A stretch of DNA of 32,682 nucleotides from the NCBI GenBank assembly GCA_934718085.1, contig CAKUZL010000014.1, positions 1-32,682 on the forward strand, read 5' to 3'. Below the pieces are notes generated by a model, which ran no database searches, had not been told where the DNA came from, and worked only from the letters and a program-made list of their open reading frames with translations. The position numbers were made by a program, and so were the translations under genes. This DNA comes from an uncultured Candidatus Melainabacteria bacterium (GTDB lineage Bacteria > Cyanobacteriota > Vampirovibrionia > Gastranaerophilales > Gastranaerophilaceae). Shown one piece after another: positions 16,071 to 23,941 of this stretch (position 1 is its first letter; every line of letters begins with the position of its first letter).

Positions 16071-16594
16071 TAATCGTTTTTTTAAACAGAGATAAGTTTT
16101 TTGCGGAACCGGGCGGGTTCGTCGAAAAATATCGAAGTCCGAAACGCAATGCCGAATACAATTTCGGACGTTTTTTGGTAAAAACTTCCGCAAAATATTT
16201 TTACAATATCAACGACACAACCGTCATCGAGGACAAAAAACCGTATTTTGCTTGCGGGAAGCCTTTTTTCAGCATTTCACACTCCGAAAACCTCGTGTTT
16301 GCGGCTCTCGACGACTCTCCCGTCGGTTTCGACGTCGAAAAAACAAAACCTCGCGACTTTGAAAAACTTTGCAAACATTTTAACCTGAAAACCGCCCGCA
16401 AACTTGAGTTTTACGAATTCTGGACAAAATATGAAGCCGTGTTCAAAAATCGCGAAAACCTTTCCGCCGCAACAAAATCACTGCTTTTCGGCGAATTTAT
16501 GCTTTGCGTATCGGCAAATGAGCCCGATTTTACGAATTTTTACGAATTAATCCCGAAAAACGGCAATTTTTCGTTTGAAAAAACGGTTTTATAA
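16067..16594 (+). CDS. 4'-phosphopantetheinyl transferase (Sfp/AcpT type)
   Basis: 175 residues from GTG 16067, which overlaps the higA stop as GTGA; longer readings would run inside higA. Family motifs: KPYFACGKPFFSISHS (58-72), GFDVE (87-91, Mg-binding Asp89 and Glu91) and FWTKYEAVFK (118-127). In the last, the usual W-x-x-K-E has Tyr122 where Lys is expected, with Lys121 one place earlier; Glu123 is kept. It would load phosphopantetheine from CoA onto acyl or peptidyl carrier proteins. The protein is rather short and its N-terminal half diverged. Cotranscription with a toxin-antitoxin pair is unusual. Confidence 0.8.
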   Translation: MIIVFLNRDKFFAEPGGFVEKYRSPKRNAEYNFGRFLVKTSAKYFYNINDTTVIEDKKPYFACGKPFFSISHSENLVFAALDDSPVGFDVEKTKPRDFEKLCKHFNLKTARKLEFYEFWTKYEAVFKNRENLSAATKSLLFGEFMLCVSANEPDFTNFYELIPKNGNFSFEKTVL

Positions 16595-16608
16595 GTTAAC
16601 AAAAAAGG

Positions 16609-16626
16609 TTTGTAAAATTTTGTAAA
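16609..16626. promoter_or_regulatory. HLR1-like direct repeat (perfect consensus)
   Basis: TTTGTAAA-AT-TTTGTAAA, two identical octamers with period 10, a perfect match to the reverse complement of the HLR1 pattern. It follows the phosphopantetheinyl transferase stop and lies about 200 bases upstream of rubrerythrin. Confidence 0.55.
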
Positions 16627-16669
16627 CATTTAATCCTGCGGGATTTTAACACGAACATTTTGTCTCATA

Positions 16670-16713
16670 ACGCGAAATTACGCGAAATAATGATCTTTTG
16701 TCGGTTTTATTAT
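16670..16713 (+). promoter_or_regulatory. Candidate activator-type promoter region of rubrerythrin
   Basis: A direct repeat ACGCGAAAT (16670-16678 and 16680-16688, period 10) lies 19 bases upstream of TATTAT (16708-16713). No -35 consensus lies at the right distance, so an activator bound to the repeat could substitute. The leader would be about 100 bases. Confidence 0.35.
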
Positions 16714-16776
16714 GTTCTTTCGGGCTTGCCGACACACCACCCGCAAACACCCCCCGACGGTCGAATTGCAACTTTC

Positions 16777-16815
16777 CTCCTTTCGAATTTTCATGTACTC
16801 GTTAATCGAAAGGAG
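16777..16815 (+). promoter_or_regulatory. Hairpin sequestering the rubrerythrin ribosome-binding site
   Basis: CTCCTTTCGA (16777-16786) and TCGAAAGGAG (16806-16815) are perfect 10-base complements around a 19-base loop. The 3' arm is exactly the Shine-Dalgarno (AAAGGAG) of the rubrerythrin gene, whose ATG follows six bases later. Folding would block translation. Confidence 0.6.
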
Positions 16816-16820
16816 AAATT

Positions 16821-17360
16821 ATGGACTTTAAAGGCTCTCAAACCGAAAAAAATCTGAACGACGCCTTCGCGGGCGAATCCAAGGCGCGAAACATGTACAC
16901 GTTTTTTGCTTCGCAAGCGCGCAAAGACGGCTACGTTCAAATGGCGGAAATCTTTGAAAAAACTGCGAACAACGAAAAAGAACACGCAAAAATCTGGTTT
17001 AAACTCCTGAACGACGGCGCCGTCAAAAACACCGAAACCAACCTCGAAACATCGATTAAAAGCGAAAATTACGAAAATGTCTCGATGTACCCCGGGTTTG
17101 CAAAAACCGCTCGTGAAGAGGGCTTCGACGATATCGCCGCGCTGTTTGAAGGCGTCGCGAAAATCGAAAAATATCACGCCCTCCGCTACGAAAAATTGTT
17201 CAAAAACCTCAAAAATAAAGAAGTTTTCGAAACTCCCGAAGCAATCATGTGGGAATGTTCAAACTGCGGCTATCGCACCGAAGGCAAAAAAGCCCCCGAA
17301 AAATGCCCCGTTTGCGACCATCCGCGGGATTTTTTCGAACAAAAAAACCTCGAATGCTAA
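16821..17360 (+). CDS. Rubrerythrin
   Basis: 179 residues. The N-terminal ferritin-like four-helix domain carries the diiron ligands (Glu19, ENxx-type NEKEH at 51-55, REEG near 99, EGVAKIEKYH at 110-119). The C-terminal rubredoxin domain has Cys146, Cys149, Cys162 and Cys165 (CSNCGY, CPVCDHP). Rubrerythrin reduces hydrogen peroxide to water with electrons from NADH or reduced rubredoxin and protects anaerobes from oxygen. The start is fixed by AAAGGAG six bases upstream, which lies inside a strong hairpin. It is a single-gene unit followed by repeats. Confidence 0.96.
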   Translation: MDFKGSQTEKNLNDAFAGESKARNMYTFFASQARKDGYVQMAEIFEKTANNEKEHAKIWFKLLNDGAVKNTETNLETSIKSENYENVSMYPGFAKTAREEGFDDIAALFEGVAKIEKYHALRYEKLFKNLKNKEVFETPEAIMWECSNCGYRTEGKKAPEKCPVCDHPRDFFEQKNLEC

Positions 17361-17670
17361 CCCGAAACCAAAACAGGCTTCAAAGCCTTGAGTTGCAACA
17401 AAAACCTCGAACACCGCAGGTCGGCGGCACCGCCCGGCGAATTTTTCCGAATGGGAAAAAATCCGAAATAACGGCAGGTGCCGGGGATACTTGACAATTT
17501 TCGGGAAAACGGGGTGCCGGAGGTGCTTGACACCTGCCGGGAAGTCCGGCACCATTGTTTTTTTTAACTTTACTAAAACGCAAGCATATTGTGGTATTTA
17601 ACCCTGTATAATTTTTATCTGAAAAATTGCATTTTGCAAAACCGCCGAACTTCACGGGAGGAGTTGTTTA
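17361..17670. repeat. Short repeat region between convergent genes
   Basis: 310 bases with no gene. It carries two GTGCCGG...CTTGAC modules (near 17478 and 17514), a CCGGGAAGTCCGGCACC block (17539-17555) and an inverted relic of the GGGTTAAA hairpin module near 17590-17645. A short hairpin AGGCT-TCAA-AGCCT lies 24 bases after the rubrerythrin stop but has no T run. No REP-like core is seen. Confidence 0.55.
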
Positions 17671-18891
17671 TTATTCGGCTTGAGATGACATTGTTTTGTA
17701 TATCAGGGAAGAGGCGGCAACGATAAAGTCTTTACCTGCGGGGTGGTTGTACGGACGTTTTGCGACGATAGCGACGATATATTTGTGGTTGTTCGGGGTG
17801 ACGACTATTCCCGCGTCACCGAGCATGTGTCCGATGTCGCCCGTTTTGTGGTAAAGTTTTGCTCCGTCGGGAAGACCTGCTTTTAAGAGTCGGGAGTTTT
17901 TGACATGACCCATGTAGTCAAAAATTCTTTCTTTCGATTTTTTGGAGAGAAAATCTGTATTTTCAATGTTATAAAGCATTCTTGCAAGGTCTTTTGTCGA
18001 GGTGACGTTGGTACCTTGCATATCCGGAAGCCAGTTGTTGATTTCGGTGGATTTCAGCCCCCAATTTTTGACGGCACGGTTAATGTCTTTCATTCCGCCG
18101 CATGACGCCATGAGCATATTTGTCGAGGAGTTATCCGAAATTTCAATCATTTTGCGGGCGAGAGAGTCGACGGAATAAGTGTTTCCCGTACGTTGGAACT
18201 GCAAATCCCCCGAGCCTTCGGCTCTGTAGTAATCCGTCAGGGTCATTTCGTCTTCGACGGAAAGTTGTCCCGCTTCGATAGACCTGAACAGTTGGAGCAG
18301 CACGGGGATTTTGATTATGCTTGCCGCGGGAAAGCGTTCTTCGGCGTTAAGGGCGGCGTATCTGCCGTTTGAAACATCCCAGACGAACACCGAGGGGTGC
18401 ACGTTCGGGTACATCGCTTCGAGGTTTTTGAGATCATTTTCGAGCGATTTTATCGGTTTTGTAAGTTTCAACTCTTTCATGATCGGTTTTTTTGTTTCGG
18501 AGCCGCGAAGGTAATTGTCGTCGAGGAAGACGCTGTTTGTAAGGTATTTCGCGGTCGGCTCGTACATTTCGGAATATTTTAAATTTTCTTCCGCCGAGAC
18601 GGTTCTGAAAATCGGTGCGACGAAATTATTGTGCGAGAACGGGAAAACCGCAAACACAAAAAATGCCGCCATCGCAATGAAAATACCGTTTTTCACGAGG
18701 TCGGCAGTCGTATTTTTTTTGGGTTTTCTTTTGAACTTCAAAATCTTGCTTTTACGCGTAAGTTCGTCATTCAAATTCCCGAACGGACTTGTCGTAAACG
18801 CTCTGTTCGGCGCGTACGTTTCCGTTTGCGTGTAATAATATGTTTGTCTGTTTATACTTCCGCGTACGTTTCCCAAACGTCCGTCCCCCAA
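17671..18891 (-). CDS. Membrane-anchored class A beta-lactamase-like serine hydrolase
   Basis: 406 residues: a polar cytoplasmic N-terminus (1-66), one membrane helix (about 67-87), a linker, then a serine beta-lactamase/penicillin-recognising fold outside the membrane. Catalytic motifs: Ser191-x-x-Lys194 (SIIK), SDN (252-254) and KTG (349-351). In the omega-loop the class A Glu166 position appears as Leu288 (NWLPDMQ instead of WEPELN), so true penicillinase turnover is doubtful; a peptidoglycan hydrolase or esterase, or a beta-lactam-trapping role, is as likely. Start is uncertain: TTG 18891 has no ribosome site, and TTG 18876 with GGGGGA upstream is an alternative. Divergent from the GGDEF gene. 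Confidence 0.82.
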   Translation of the reverse strand: MGDGRLGNVRGSINRQTYYYTQTETYAPNRAFTTSPFGNLNDELTRKSKILKFKRKPKKNTTADLVKNGIFIAMAAFFVFAVFPFSHNNFVAPIFRTVSAEENLKYSEMYEPTAKYLTNSVFLDDNYLRGSETKKPIMKELKLTKPIKSLENDLKNLEAMYPNVHPSVFVWDVSNGRYAALNAEERFPAASIIKIPVLLQLFRSIEAGQLSVEDEMTLTDYYRAEGSGDLQFQRTGNTYSVDSLARKMIEISDNSSTNMLMASCGGMKDINRAVKNWGLKSTEINNWLPDMQGTNVTSTKDLARMLYNIENTDFLSKKSKERIFDYMGHVKNSRLLKAGLPDGAKLYHKTGDIGHMLGDAGIVVTPNNHKYIVAIVAKRPYNHPAGKDFIVAASSLIYKTMSSQAE

Positions 18892-19059
18892 ATCGTAAAT
18901 ATTTTTCTACTTTACAACACTTTGCATTGTAGGGCAAATTGTGAAGTTTTCGTATAGTTTAAAAGTATGAAATTTCCCGAAAAGTCGTATTTTTCTTTGG
19001 ACTTTTTGTTAAAATTTGTTAATATAAAAGAAAATCATATCGTGTTGCGAGGAAATGTC

Positions 19060-19941
19060 ATGAAGAAAAATATCATTATTTTCAGCGAAAAACCCGCGTC
19101 GGAAATACAGTTTTCGCTCAAGAACATCGAAGACTACGACGTGAGAGTCAAAACGTTGCAGGAACTTAAAGAAGCCGAAAAATTCAACCCTTCGGTGGTA
19201 ATTCTTGATTTCCCGAAAGAAAAATTGCAGGAAATTTTGGCGGTAACAAAATTGCCCGCGCCCACGCTTTTTTATACCGATAAAATGTACGAAGACCTCA
19301 CCCCCCGCGGAGACGTTTATGACTATATTTTTAAACCTCTCAACGACTACGAACTCAAAATGAGAATAAGAAATTTCGTCCGTGTGAAAGACCTCAGAAC
19401 CAAAGTCGCGCTGGGCTCGACCACCGACGAACTCACCGGACTCCATAACAGAAAATACCTCTACGAAAGACTCGACGCCGAAATTTCGCGAGCAAAAAGA
19501 TATAATCTCCAATTCTCGTGCATCCTGTTCGACATAGATTTTTTCAAAGTCGTAAACGATATGTACGGCTACGATTGGGGCGACGTGTTGCTCAAAAAAA
19601 TCGGTGAAATGCTCTCGGGCTTCATCAGAAAAGAAGATATCCTCACTCGCTACGGCGATGAAGAATTTATGGTTGTTTTGCCCGACACCAAAGAAGAAAA
19701 CGCCTATATCTTTGCGGAAAGATTCAGAAAAGAAGTCGAACGACTCGAATTCATCCCCGCGGGCGAAGAAGAACGCCATCCCGTAACAATCTCCGGCGGA
19801 ATTTCGGCATACCCCTTCCTCAAAAATGTCGATGAAGACGCAAATACCCTTATCAGATACGCGGAACACGCTTTGTATAACGCCAAAAAACGCGGCAAAA
19901 ACAGAATAGTTCCCTTCTCGCAAGTGAACTTGGAATACTGA
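19060..19941 (+). CDS. REC-GGDEF protein with an altered (GDEEF) signature
   Basis: 293 residues from ATG 19060, chosen for GAGGAAATGTC upstream; a frame-extending ATG at 18967 lacks a ribosome site. The N-terminal ~110 residues look like a response-regulator receiver with Asp50 and the KPL motif (92-94) but without the usual acidic pair. The GGDEF domain follows, with DELTGLHNRKYL (123-134), FDIDFFKVVNDMYGY and, at the active loop, RYGDEEF: GDEEF (199-203) replaces GGDEF. The inhibitory I-site RxxD is intact (Arg190-Lys-Glu-Asp193, five residues before). It may be a cyclic-di-GMP synthase with altered activity or a c-di-GMP receptor. Confidence 0.88.
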   Translation: MKKNIIIFSEKPASEIQFSLKNIEDYDVRVKTLQELKEAEKFNPSVVILDFPKEKLQEILAVTKLPAPTLFYTDKMYEDLTPRGDVYDYIFKPLNDYELKMRIRNFVRVKDLRTKVALGSTTDELTGLHNRKYLYERLDAEISRAKRYNLQFSCILFDIDFFKVVNDMYGYDWGDVLLKKIGEMLSGFIRKEDILTRYGDEEFMVVLPDTKEENAYIFAERFRKEVERLEFIPAGEEERHPVTISGGISAYPFLKNVDEDANTLIRYAEHALYNAKKRGKNRIVPFSQVNLEY

Positions 19942-20888
19942 TTCGTTTTTCGATAATCGCGTACGACGGAAATTCCGATTTTGCAAGCGAAACTGCTGTG
20001 CCATGACTGCAAAAATATTTGAATAAATTCCTTTCGGCAAGCAAATCGCGGAGAGTATCAGCCGAACCGCCTGCGGCATGTTTGCGTAAATCCCGTTTTT
20101 ACAAAAGAAACTGTTTAGTCACGACTGATATTGATAAAAATCCTTTTTAGCCGAACCACGGGGTGGTTGACCTGAACACCTGCAACGAGCGACTTTCGGG
20201 TTGTACGTGGTTGCGTTTAAACCGGATTTTTGTCGGTTTTGAACGGCGGGAACGGATTTGACCGCCCGCGACATGCCCGACCTGCAAGGAAAAGCCCGGG
20301 TTGTGAACCCCGGTACCTGCAACGCCAAGCCGTTTTTTAAAGTGCCGGGAGTGCTTGACGGTTTTCGGTTTGAATTCAAAGACCCGGTGAAGGGTTTTTT
20401 GTGTTTTTTGAACGGAATGTTGGGGCGGAAACCCCAACCTACGGTATTTTCAGATTTTTATCGTAACGCAAGGCTTTGCTTGCACATTTCATTCCGAGTT
20501 TTACGATTTGTCGGAGCAGAAACTCCAACCTACATCTTGACGGTTTGATGAAGAACAAAGTGCCGGGAAGTCCGGCGGTTTTACAGAATACAATTTTAAA
20601 AATAAAAATCATGCAGGGTTAAATCTTACAATATGATTGCATTTTAACCCAATCAAAAAACATAAGGGTGCCGGGAATGTTTGACGGTTTTTGATAAATT
20701 GCAATTTTCGGGGAATAAATGTTTTTACACTAAAAACATTGATATTATTGACTAAAAGCTTTGCTCAAAATTCCGACACTGCCGGAGGTTCTTGACGGTT
20801 ATTCGTCCGAAAACCTGCAGCAATTGAAACGAAAGGTTAAAAAACCGTTTTTGCAGGTAACGTTTGATATTTGCAAAACGTCGGGGTT
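19942..20888. repeat. Intergenic repeat cluster 3
   Basis: About 950 bases without a gene. REP-like hairpins lie at 20296-20319 (partial, GGTACC-type), 20419-20442 and a diverged one at 20510-20533. The GGGTTAAA...TTTTAACCC hairpin is at 20616-20650. GTGCCGGGAGTGCTTGACGG modules start near 20341, 20668 and 20778. A ~65-base segment near 19978-20040 is loosely repeated at 20098-20160 (AAACTG...GACTG...ATCCTTT). Confidence 0.7.
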
Positions 20889-21854
20889 TCAGGCGCGTGC
20901 GAGGGCAGGAGCAAGGGAGAACGTTGTTTCGAACTGTTCTTCGGCGGTGTTGAAGTTGTCGGAAATCTCTTCGCTCATAAGACCGGTTTCTTCGGCGAGT
21001 TTGGTCAAAATGTAATTTCTGGCACTTTCTTCGGTATTTGCGACTTTGATGACCGTACAAGTTTCGTCGACGCGGTTGACCAAAATCGTTATGTTGCCGG
21101 CGCCGTTTTTGGCGATGAGTTTGCCTCCGGAAAGTCTTATTATTTCGGAGTCCGCGCGTCCGTGACCGCCCAAAAGGTGAGGATGAAGGGCTATGGAGTC
21201 GACGATTTTTTGATATTTTTTATCGCAAAGCACTTTGAGGGATGCGAAAGCGAGGTTTTTGAGGGGCGCTCCGACGACGGGAAGAAGGCAGCCGTCAATG
21301 CCCATTGTAACGTCATTTTCGGTCAACCCTGCAAGTTCGAGGACTTTGCCGATTACATGAACGTTCAGGGGGTGTGTCGGGAGAATGTAATTTTTGGGGT
21401 CAATGTTGTGCATACGGCAGTAAGCCAGCATTGTCGCGTGTTTTCCCGAGCAGTTGTTGTGAATTCTCATCGGCGGGAGATTTTTTTGAACGAGTCTGAT
21501 GTTTTCGAACTCGTCAATGGGGTCGGCTGCGGGGCAAAGCAGGTCTCGTTCGGAAAAGCCCGCTTTTTTGAGGATTCCGCGAACGATTTCCAGGTGTTCC
21601 GCGCTGCCGGTATGCGAAGCGCATGCCAAAACGGTTTCTTCGGGAGTGAAGTCGAAATATTCCAAAACGTCGTAAACCGCCGCGAGTTGGAGCGGTTTCA
21701 TACACGACCTCCAGTATACGCGAAAATCGTTACCGTTTCCGATCATGTCCAAAACCTTGTTTTTATCGCATTTTACGATAATTCCGGGGTGTTCTTCCTG
21801 AACCAGCCCGAATCTTTTTTTGATGCTTAATGTTTCGAATTGTGTAAAAGGCAT
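20889..21854 (-). CDS. Asparaginase of the Rhizobium etli (PF06089, zinc-type) family
   Basis: 321 residues from the ATG at 21854, fixed by AGGAGGT eight bases upstream; longer readings add an unrelated tail. Motifs match the R. etli inducible asparaginase: Ser50-Cys-Met-Lys53 (one Ser-Lys pair), Ser80 in CASHTGSAEH, Cys135-Ser-Gly-Lys138 in NNCSGKHA and Cys189 in GIDGC. Cys135, Lys138 and Cys189 are the zinc ligands described for that enzyme and fall at identical positions here. It hydrolyses L-asparagine to aspartate and ammonia. No signal peptide, so cytoplasmic. It is divergent from the unknown gene at 21970. Confidence 0.88.
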   Translation of the reverse strand: MPFTQFETLSIKKRFGLVQEEHPGIIVKCDKNKVLDMIGNGNDFRVYWRSCMKPLQLAAVYDVLEYFDFTPEETVLACASHTGSAEHLEIVRGILKKAGFSERDLLCPAADPIDEFENIRLVQKNLPPMRIHNNCSGKHATMLAYCRMHNIDPKNYILPTHPLNVHVIGKVLELAGLTENDVTMGIDGCLLPVVGAPLKNLAFASLKVLCDKKYQKIVDSIALHPHLLGGHGRADSEIIRLSGGKLIAKNGAGNITILVNRVDETCTVIKVANTEESARNYILTKLAEETGLMSEEISDNFNTAEEQFETTFSLAPALARA

Positions 21855-21918
21855 GCCGCCACCTCCTGTTTCCATATGAATTTTATCACAAAAATATACT
21901 GCAAATGTGGTATTTGCG

Positions 21919-21946
21919 TTGATAAAAGTTTTATTCATTGTATAAT
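21919..21946 (+). promoter_or_regulatory. Promoter of the 597-residue protein gene
   Basis: TTGATA (21919-21924), 16 bases, then a perfect TATAAT (21941-21946); predicted transcript start near 21953, giving a short leader with GGAG before the ATG. Confidence 0.6.
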
Positions 21947-21969
21947 GAAGAAAATCGGAGTATGAAGAC

Positions 21970-23763
21970 ATGCGAATTGCGGAAATCAACGGAAATATTG
22001 CCAAAATTGAATATACAAGCGGAACTTTTGCGGTTTTTGACTTTGTCTTTATTGCGGACGAAGAATTTTCGCTCGCGGGACAGGTTTTGAAATCTTCGTT
22101 CGATCCGCAAAACAAAATCGGCGAATTGTCGGTCAGGATTTGTTTTATGACGGACAACAATGACGGCGGGAATATCGTTCCGTACAACGGTTTTTGCCCC
22201 TCCGAAAACGCTGTTTTGTCAAAACTTCAAACCGAACAAATCGTCGATTTGCTCAAATCGAGCGACGACGAAGGTATTTTTTGGGGAAAATCGTTGAACG
22301 ATTTTTCGCCCGCGGTGACCGAAAAATCGTTGATTTCGGACAAGCTGTGCGTCGTTTCGGATAAGCCCGTTCCCGGGCTTTGCGCAAATTTGTTCACTTC
22401 GCTCGTAAAAACCGAGATGAACCCTTTTGTGCTTGATTTTACGGGCAGCTACAGAACTCTTGAATGCGAAAATAAACGAACCGTCGGCAAAGACTTCGCA
22501 ATTCCGCTCAACGTCTGCGCTTTCAACTTTTTCGTCGAAAACGAAATCGAAGAGTGTGACACCCCGACAAAGGCCGTTCTCATCGAAATTATCAACGAAC
22601 TCAAGCTTTATGTCGCGTCGCTGCCCGAAAAATTCATTCCGTTCGATACGTTTAAAAGCGTCATCGACGAACGTTTTTCGCAAGAACCTTCGCCCGGCTT
22701 GATGTATTTCGCCTCGAAACTCAACGAGTACGCAATAAACAAGGTTTTCGCAAACGACGAGTCCGAATTTGCGTTCGTAAACGAATCAACCGTCGGATAT
22801 CTCGACGTTTCGGGCGTCGACGCCCGTTTGCACAAAGCGGTTCTCAATTCCGTCGTCGAACAAATTTCCTCCCCGAGAACCGTAATCGCCGACATTTCGG
22901 AATATTGCTCCGATTTCGACACGATAAAAAATATTTACCAAAACGAAAATATCACGTTTTTACCGATTGTTACATATTTTAACAAAAATCGCTCAAACGT
23001 TGAATTTTACTGCAAAAGCAGGGTTTTGTTCAAGCCCTCCGACGACTCCGAAATTCCGGACGACCTTTCGAAAATGTTCGAAAAACTCGGTTCCGACGAT
23101 TGCATTCTGACGGGCGACAACCTGATGTCGTTCGTTTTCGGAATTTCGACCGCGCCCGAAGTCCCCGTCAAAAAAGCATTTGCAACTCCAAACCCCGCAA
23201 ATGAGGAACTCGACGACATCGATTTGTACATCGGAAACAGAAATCCGAAAGATTTTATCATCGAAGATCCGGAAGAAACAACGGAACCTCAAGATTCCGA
23301 GCCGTCCGACCGGATCGAAAACTTGGAAATCCCCGAAGTCACCGCGGCGGACGAGCCGATTTCCCTTGCCGAAGAACCTCGAAAAATCGAGCCCTCCGCA
23401 CCCTCCGTCGAAATGCCCGAACCCGCAAAACAACCCGATTTGGTCATCCCCGACGATTTTAACTCCAAAATCCCCGCAAGAGCAGGCTTCGGCAAACGCG
23501 AACCCGCAAAAGACGACGTTCCGGCACCACAGACTCAACCCGCAAAAGCACTCAACGCCGATTTGCCGATTTACGAAACAAAACAACCCGAAAACACCTC
23601 CGACTACTACGTTCCCGGCTCACGGGTGGTTCACGCGAAATACGGCGTCGGCACCATCGAAAAAGTCATCGCTTACGGCAAGAAAACGCTCTGCTCGATT
23701 CAGTTCGAAAACGTCGGCAGAAGGCTTCTCGACCCCAACGTCACCAAACTCGACCGCATTTAA
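21970..23763 (+). CDS. Unknown protein with PcrA/UvrD-type C-terminal domain, perhaps a degenerate HerA-like ATPase
   Basis: 597 residues, not assigned to a family. The first ~60 residues (MRIAEINGNIAKIEY...SLAGQVLKSSFDPQNKIGELSVRI) look like the HAS-barrel that opens HerA-type and F1-type ATPases. The middle (about 140-390) has HerA-like echoes (NPFVLDFTGSYRTL, a possible Walker B-like strand; TVIADISEY; DDCILTGDNLMSFVFGIS) but no Walker A GxGKT. A Pro/Glu-rich linker (about 415-540) leads to a compact end (548-597, GSRVVHAKYGVGTIEKV...VGRRLLDP) like the tudor-type domain ending PcrA/UvrD, which binds RNA polymerase. It has its own promoter and no partner genes. Function unknown; a nucleic-acid or transcription link is inference. 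Confidence 0.75.
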   Translation: MRIAEINGNIAKIEYTSGTFAVFDFVFIADEEFSLAGQVLKSSFDPQNKIGELSVRICFMTDNNDGGNIVPYNGFCPSENAVLSKLQTEQIVDLLKSSDDEGIFWGKSLNDFSPAVTEKSLISDKLCVVSDKPVPGLCANLFTSLVKTEMNPFVLDFTGSYRTLECENKRTVGKDFAIPLNVCAFNFFVENEIEECDTPTKAVLIEIINELKLYVASLPEKFIPFDTFKSVIDERFSQEPSPGLMYFASKLNEYAINKVFANDESEFAFVNESTVGYLDVSGVDARLHKAVLNSVVEQISSPRTVIADISEYCSDFDTIKNIYQNENITFLPIVTYFNKNRSNVEFYCKSRVLFKPSDDSEIPDDLSKMFEKLGSDDCILTGDNLMSFVFGISTAPEVPVKKAFATPNPANEELDDIDLYIGNRNPKDFIIEDPEETTEPQDSEPSDRIENLEIPEVTAADEPISLAEEPRKIEPSAPSVEMPEPAKQPDLVIPDDFNSKIPARAGFGKREPAKDDVPAPQTQPAKALNADLPIYETKQPENTSDYYVPGSRVVHAKYGVGTIEKVIAYGKKTLCSIQFENVGRRLLDPNVTKLDRI

Positions 23764-23941
23764 CGCTGCCGCAAGCCCGTTTCAGGTGTCGTAATTTTTT
23801 ATTTAAAATCACCGCAGGTTAAGAATTTTGCCGCAAAGAGAGGCTTCGTTTGCCCGTAATATGCAGAGACGAACAATTCGTTGGGGTGGAAACTGCATGA
23901 CACAATACCGCACAATCCGGCACTGCACTGCACAACGCGGT
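23764..23941. repeat. Repeat remnant between convergent genes
   Basis: Contains the common flank (GAGGCTTCGTTTGCCCGTAATATGC) and a REP-like unit truncated after its loop (23880-23894, GTTGGGGTGGAAAC then unrelated sequence). Nothing else is recognised. Confidence 0.55.
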
